Source of the DNA: Candidatus Tenderia sp.
GTDB lineage: Bacteria; Pseudomonadota; Gammaproteobacteria; Tenderiales; Tenderiaceae
Assembly (NCBI GenBank): GCA_030148045.1
Contig: JASBUE010000201.1
Span: forward strand, 1 to 11,256
Length of the DNA stretch: 11,256 nucleotides
Direction of reading: 5' to 3'
This document shows, piece by piece, positions 7,602 to 11,256 of the stretch (position 1 is its first letter; the number at the start of each line of letters is the position of its first letter). Under the pieces are notes generated by a model. It was not told where the DNA came from. It saw only the letters and a program-made list of their open reading frames with translations, and did no database searches. A program made the translations under genes and the position numbers.

Positions 7602-8303
7602 ATGCGCGGCTATTTCATCACCGGCACCGACACCGACGCGGGCAAGACCTGGATCAGCCTAGGGTTCATTGAGGCGCTGAAACGGCAGGGGAAAAAGGTC
7701 GGTGTCATGAAGCCCGTCTCCGCCGGCTGCGCGAGAAGCGCCGCAGGTTTACGCAATGAGGATGCCGTGCTGCTGCAACGGCAAAGCAACGTGGAACTGG
7801 CCTACGACCAAGTCAATCCCTACGCCTTCGAACCGGCCGTTGCCCCCCACATCGCCGCCGCGGAAGCGGGCAAACGCATCGACATTGAAACTGTCCGCGA
7901 CCGGTTTCTAGACATCGCCGAACAAAGCGATTGCGTGGTGGTGGAAGGGGCCGGCGGCTGGCAGGTGCCGCTGAACGATTTCCAGACCCTGGCCGATCTG
8001 GCCGAACGCATCGAACTGCCGGTGATCCTGGTGGTGGGCCTGCGGCTGGGCTGTCTTAACCATGCCCTGCTCACGGCTGAATCGATTCGCGCCGGCGGCC
8101 TGCCCCTGGCCGGCTGGGTGGCCAATCAGCTCACGCCGCAGATGAACCGCCTGACTGAAAATATCCACACCTTGGAACGGCTGATCGACGCCCCGCTGCT
8201 GGGCCGGATCCCCTATCTGGCCACAATGGACATTGATGCCATCGCCGGGCACCTCACCCTGCCGCCAACGCGCAATACGCTAAGACCGGACTGGGCGATC
8301 TAA
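7602..8303 (+). CDS. bioD: dethiobiotin synthetase BioD
   Basis: BioD uses ATP and CO2 to close the ureido ring of DAPA, giving dethiobiotin for BioB. Visible motifs are the P-loop GTDTDAGKT (8-16, Lys15), MKPVSAG (36-42) with the substrate-binding lysine, VVVEGAGGWQVPL (112-124) and VANQLTPQMNR (173-183). Length 233 is normal. It is the last gene of the operon. Its stop codon overlaps the stop of the convergent transporter gene by 4 bases, and I see no terminator between them, so read-through antisense to the transporter is likely unless termination is Rho-dependent. Confidence 0.96.
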   Translation: MRGYFITGTDTDAGKTWISLGFIEALKRQGKKVGVMKPVSAGCARSAAGLRNEDAVLLQRQSNVELAYDQVNPYAFEPAVAPHIAAAEAGKRIDIETVRDRFLDIAEQSDCVVVEGAGGWQVPLNDFQTLADLAERIELPVILVVGLRLGCLNHALLTAESIRAGGLPLAGWVANQLTPQMNRLTENIHTLERLIDAPLLGRIPYLATMDIDAIAGHLTLPPTRNTLRPDWAI

Positions 8304-9175
8304 ACCACCACGTTCCGCTCCACCCGCATCAGCCACAAGCCGCTGGCGATAATCACCAGCGCCCCCACGGCGGTCCAGAGATCGATACGGTCGCCGAAAA
8401 AGAAATACCCCAGCACCACGCCCCACACCATTTGCACATAGTGAAACGAGGCCGCCGTGGCGGTGCGGGCATGGGCGAAGGCGCGTGCGATGGCGATGGC
8501 GCCGAAAGCCGAGACCCCGCCCATGAAGGCGAGATAGGTTAGGTCCTGCAGCCGTGGTCCCTGCAACTCGTCCATGAATATCAACATCAAGATAGCGATG
8601 ATTACCAGATGCGGATAGAAGGCCCAGGACAACAAGGTGTGATTTGAGTCACGCATATAGCGGGCAGTGATATTGACCAGGGAGAAGAATAGCGCCGAGG
8701 CCAGCGCCGCCAACGAGGCCAGCTCCAACGGGATCAGGCCGGGACGCAAAATAATCAGCACACCGCCGAAGCCGAGCACAATGGCCAGTACATGGCGCAG
8801 GCTGACCCGGTCTTTCAGCAGCGGGATACCCAGCAGGGCGGAGAAGATGGGCGCCATAAAGGCCATGGAATAGGCCTTGGCCAGCGGCAGCTGGGTGAAA
8901 GCATAGACGATCAGGGAGAGCTGCACGAACACCAACACGCCGCGCATCAGGTGCAACCAGATGCGTCTGTCCTTCAGGGTATTGCCCAGCCCACCCAGCC
9001 AGGGGGACAACAACAATAGGACGATCAGGCCAAACAGCGAATTATAGAACACCAAGGAATAGGTGCCGTAATAACTGCTGAGATACTTGATAGTGGTGTC
9101 ACCAAAGGAGAGCAGGCTGAAGCCGAACACCGATAACAGGATACCTTTGGCGGTGCTATACGTGTTGTCATTCAT
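8300..9175 (-). CDS. DMT-superfamily (EamA) inner-membrane transporter
   Basis: The 291-residue protein is almost entirely membrane-spanning, with about ten hydrophobic helices in two similar halves (roughly 10-140 and 145-285), the pattern of EamA/RhaT-like drug-metabolite transporters. Typical family pieces are LMRGVLVFVQLSLIVYAFTQ, LPLAKAYSMAFMAPIFSALL and, in the second half, TAASFHYVQMVWGVVLGYFF followed by an acidic D-R pair. The substrate cannot be predicted; the family includes exporters of amino acids and related metabolites. It sits next to the biotin genes, but convergent orientation gives no proof of a link. The start at 9175 has no Shine-Dalgarno match and directly follows a 12-bp imperfect hairpin (9179-9220). 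Confidence 0.9.
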   Translation of the reverse strand: MNDNTYSTAKGILLSVFGFSLLSFGDTTIKYLSSYYGTYSLVFYNSLFGLIVLLLLSPWLGGLGNTLKDRRIWLHLMRGVLVFVQLSLIVYAFTQLPLAKAYSMAFMAPIFSALLGIPLLKDRVSLRHVLAIVLGFGGVLIILRPGLIPLELASLAALASALFFSLVNITARYMRDSNHTLLSWAFYPHLVIIAILMLIFMDELQGPRLQDLTYLAFMGGVSAFGAIAIARAFAHARTATAASFHYVQMVWGVVLGYFFFGDRIDLWTAVGALVIIASGLWLMRVERNVVV

Positions 9176-9178
9176 GTA

Positions 9179-9220
9179 AGAAAATTGCGCCCGCGATTAT
9201 TTTTAGACGGCGCATTTTCT
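9179..9220. promoter_or_regulatory. inverted repeat just upstream of the transporter start
   Basis: AGAAAATtGCGCC (9179-9191) and GGCGCATTTTCT (9209-9220) pair as 12 bp with a single bulged T and a 17-base AT-rich centre. It ends 3 bases before the transporter ATG on the minus strand, where no ribosome site is visible. It may be an operator dyad or a leader hairpin controlling translation; nothing in the sequence tells which. Confidence 0.45.
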
Positions 9221-9292
9221 CACATTAAACACATGACGGCCTAACCGGAAAACGTGACGATCTGTTATAACGAAAGGTAGCGCGGCGACAAC

Positions 9293-9312
9293 AAAAAACC
9301 GGATGGAACCGG
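9293..9312 (-). terminator. possible intrinsic terminator of the DUF3562-like gene
   Basis: On the minus strand, directly after the stop codon, CCGG-6 bases-CCGG is followed by a run of T that includes at least six in a row. The stem is short (4 bp, 6 if a bulged G is allowed), so strength is modest, but position and T-run fit. Confidence 0.45.
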
Positions 9313-9313
9313 C

Positions 9314-9523
9314 TTAGCCCCCGGTCGACAGAATCTCTTTGACATGACGGCTGCAGAGTACCGGCAGGAACGATTTGACCCGGCTGTCGTGCTTGAGCTT
9401 ACTCAACTCCTGCTCATAGATGCGCCGGATGTGGTTCTCGTCCATTTGATACTGCATGGCGAGTGATTCGATAACGCTGTCATGCACATCCCTTCCACTA
9501 CCGGCCTTAGACATGTCGCCCAT
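9314..9523 (-). CDS. small DUF3562-like protein (three-helix dimerisation type)
   Basis: The 69-residue protein has a disordered N-terminus (MGDMSKAGSGRD) and a helical body: VIESLAMQYQMDENHIRRIYEQELSKL, a short basic linker, then VKSFLPVLCSRHVKEIL. The IYEQEL...LPVL.SR.VKE pattern matches the small DUF3562 family, which I recall as a three-helix bundle of unknown role, often found near stress or surface genes. I chose the ATG at 9523 because AAAGGA lies 9 bases upstream; a GTG at 9568 is in frame but unsupported. It is a single-gene unit between the transporter and the divergent Anbu gene. Confidence 0.7.
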   Translation of the reverse strand: MGDMSKAGSGRDVHDSVIESLAMQYQMDENHIRRIYEQELSKLKHDSRVKSFLPVLCSRHVKEILSTGG

Positions 9524-9806
9524 GGCAAAAGATCCTTTCTCTAAATGGTTGGACAAACCGCAAGACACGCTGCCTTGCCAACAACACTATTCCCCCTTCG
9601 CCTGCGCCGCATGATAGCAGCTCAATCCGGCAGGGTCATGTCAAAATCGGCCTAAATACCCGAGCACCCACAAAGGTCTTTATGTAACGTATTCATACTG
9701 TTAGCGAAACAGCCCTGGGGCAGGACATAATCGCTGTAAAAAGCGGCGACATGGCCTGCCGAAGTCGGCTAAAATAGCCCGATATACGAATTGTAGGGAT
9801 GTTGCA
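9524..9806. promoter_or_regulatory. divergent intergenic region with Anbu promoter and dyads
   Basis: This 283-bp gap separates two divergent genes and holds no gene I can see. Toward Anbu, a GCGACA (9746-9751) and TAAAAT (9770-9775) with 18-base spacing form a candidate sigma70 promoter, and AGGGA at 9795-9799 is a good ribosome site. The -10 box lies inside an imperfect palindrome TCGGCTA..TAGCCCGA (9765-9782). A similar sequence, TCGGCCTAAATACCCGA, lies at 9647-9663. Just upstream is a longer imperfect dyad (9719-9760): GGCAGG/CCTGCC, CAT/ATG and CGCT/AGCG nested around a 6-base loop. A perfect TTGACA on the minus strand (9644-9639) may serve the small gene, but its best -10 (TATCAT, 9616-9611) is 22 bases away. 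Confidence 0.45.
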
Positions 9807-10589
9807 ATGACTTATTGTGTTGCCGTTTCGGTCAACGACGGGCTGGTTTTTTGTTCCGACTCACGCACCAATGCGGGGCCGGACATGATCTCGACCTATA
9901 GCAAGATGCACGTCTACAACCCGGCCTCGGACCGCATGTTCGTTATTCTCACCGCCGGCAACCTGGCCACCACCCAGGCCATCATCAGCCGTATCGAGCA
10001 TGAGCTGGAGGAAGCTGACACTACCAACCTGCTGAGCTGCAAGAAAATGGTGGAGGCGGCGCGTTACGTCAGCAAACTCAGCGGCGAGGAACAGAACAGC
10101 GCCAAATCCTCCGCCGCCGGCGCCAATATCGATACCTCCTGCACCCTGATTTTCGGCGGCCAGATCAAGGGCTATCCGCCCGCCATTTATATGATCTACC
10201 CGGCCGGCAACTTCATCACCGATTCGGACGAAAATCCCTTCCTTCAAGTCGGCGAGAGCAAATACGGCAAGCCCATCCTGGACCGCATCCTGACGCGCGC
10301 AACCTCGCTGGGCGACGCGGCGCGCTGCGCCATCGTCTCCATGGACTCCACCATCAAGTCCAACGCCACGGTGGGCCCGCCCATCGAACTGTTGGTCTAC
10401 GAAAACGACACCTTCGAAAGCAATCACTATTTGCGCCTGGAAGAGGATGATGAGTACCTGCGCGATATCCGCCAGGCATGGAACGAGGCGCTCAAGCTGT
10501 CCTTCGCCGAGCTGCCCCAGCTGGACTGGGAGGAGCGCAGCGAAGAAGTCCCGCCGCTGCAGGCCATCAGCAATGAAAACCAGACATAA
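9807..10589 (+). CDS. Anbu-type proteasome-like peptidase
   Basis: Anbu is an ancestral-type homologue of proteasome beta subunits and HslV. Family members form open, helical ring-like assemblies, and activity on defined substrates has been hard to show. After removal of Met1 the N-terminal residue is Thr1, the expected nucleophile; Asp17 (FCSDSRTNAG) is at the canonical position and Lys32 is one residue from canonical Lys33. DMISTYSKMHVY, VILTAGNLATTQAI, SCTLIFGGQIKG and YMIYPAGNFI are strand and loop motifs of the family. Length 260 is usual, and the acidic C-terminal tail (from about 215) is the variable part. The downstream transglutaminase, 13 bp away, is the known neighbour of Anbu, together with alpha-E and ATP-grasp proteins that would lie beyond the window. 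Confidence 0.93.
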   Translation: MTYCVAVSVNDGLVFCSDSRTNAGPDMISTYSKMHVYNPASDRMFVILTAGNLATTQAIISRIEHELEEADTTNLLSCKKMVEAARYVSKLSGEEQNSAKSSAAGANIDTSCTLIFGGQIKGYPPAIYMIYPAGNFITDSDENPFLQVGESKYGKPILDRILTRATSLGDAARCAIVSMDSTIKSNATVGPPIELLVYENDTFESNHYLRLEEDDEYLRDIRQAWNEALKLSFAELPQLDWEERSEEVPPLQAISNENQT

Positions 10590-10602
10590 ATCGAGTTAAG
10601 GC

Positions 10603-11256
10603 ATGTCGATCCGCGTCGCCATCCGCCACCAAACCCGTTACGACTACGACCGCCCGGTAAGCCTCTCACCCCACCTGATCCGCTTGCGTCCCGCGGCCCA
10701 CTGCCGCACCCCCATCCACAGCTACAGCCTCAAGGTGGAACCGGCGCAACACTTCGTCAACTGGCAGCAGGACCCCTTCGGCAACTTCGTCGCCCGCTAC
10801 GTGTTTCCGGAAAAGATCAGCCGCCTGGCCATCGACGTGGAACTGATCGCCGAGATGACGGTAATCAATCCCTTCGATTTTTTCGTTGAAGAGTACGCCG
10901 ACAACTGGCCCTTCGAATACGACGAGCAGCTGGCCCAGGAGCTGTCACCCTATCTCAAGATCCGCTAAGACGGCCCGCTGCTGCGCTACTGGGTCGCCAG
11001 CATCAAACGCGAGGCGACACCAACCGTCGACTTTCTGGTCCATCTTAACCAGCGCCTGCAGCAGGAGATCGGCTATCTGATCCGTATGGAACCGGGTGTA
11101 CAAAGCTGCGAGCAGACACTGAAAAATGCCACCGGCTCGTGCCGTGACAGCGGCTGGCTGCTGGTGCAGATCCTGCGCCACCTGGGGCTGGCGGCGCGTT
11201 TCGTCTCCGGCTACCTTGTGCAACTCAGCGCCGACGTCAAGGCCCTGGACGGCCCC
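10603..11256 (+). pseudogene. large transglutaminase-like protein (DUF2126-fusion type), interrupted by in-frame TAA, partial
   Basis: The start MSIRVAIRHQTRYDYDRPVS and the next 100 residues (HLIRLRPAAHCRTPI, SYSLKVEPAQHFVNWQQDPF, NPFDFFVEEYADNWPFEYD) are the bacterial transglutaminase N-terminal domain as found in roughly 1100-residue proteins with a C-terminal DUF2126. The frame stops at TAA, codon 122 (10966-10968), after LSPYLKIR. It then continues without any shift to the window end with the family's next blocks: IRMEPGVQSCEQTL, the catalytic cysteine in GSCRDSGWLL (codon 180, base 11140), and LRHLGLAARFVSGY. The catalytic His and Asp would lie to the right. One substitution explains the break; a sequence error or a recent nonsense mutation are both possible. 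Expected role: a cysteine peptidase or amide-forming partner of Anbu in a peptide-linked pathway (inferred from the known gene cluster). Confidence 0.85.

Overview
The window looks like chromosomal DNA from a GC-rich gammaproteobacterium. The support is the gene set: a BioC/BioH-type biotin operon, a Nudix-ThiE fusion, a YfaZ-family outer-membrane protein, ComF next to biotin genes, and an Anbu proteasome homologue with its transglutaminase partner. I cannot name the genus. I see no phage, IS element, CRISPR array, tRNA or rRNA.

Left part (84-3434, minus strand, transcribed right to left): comF, a YfaZ-family porin-like protein, a 121-aa protein I do not recognise, a HugZ/pyridoxamine-oxidase-fold protein, and a MutT-ThiE fusion broken by an in-frame TGA. 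The last three are closely spaced and probably form one transcript.

Centre (3388-8303, plus strand): a biotin operon bioB-bioF-bioH-bioC-bioD, divergent from comF. A BirA-like operator overlaps the -35 box of a good sigma70 promoter in front of bioB. BioC and BioH make the pimeloyl thioester, BioF adds alanine to give KAPA, BioD closes the ureido ring and BioB inserts sulfur. bioA is not in the window. The BioB is unusual: it lacks one cysteine of the classical [2Fe-2S] site and has extra cysteines elsewhere, like the second class of biotin synthases known mainly from anaerobes. Both large intergenic gaps in the operon (bioB-bioF and bioF-bioH) hold paired inverted palindromic repeats of two different families; a further copy of the first family sits at the left edge of the window.

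Right part: a DMT/EamA transporter convergent with bioD, a small DUF3562-like protein (minus strand), then on the plus strand an Anbu proteasome-like peptidase followed by the N-terminal part of a large transglutaminase (DUF2126-fusion type). The last is interrupted by an in-frame TAA and runs off the window.

Main points for a second look: the BioB cysteine pattern, the operator and promoter shared with the comF coding region, the two repeat doublets (one translated through by a 38-codon ORF with ATGA overlaps at both ends), and two otherwise well-conserved genes each broken by one stop codon.
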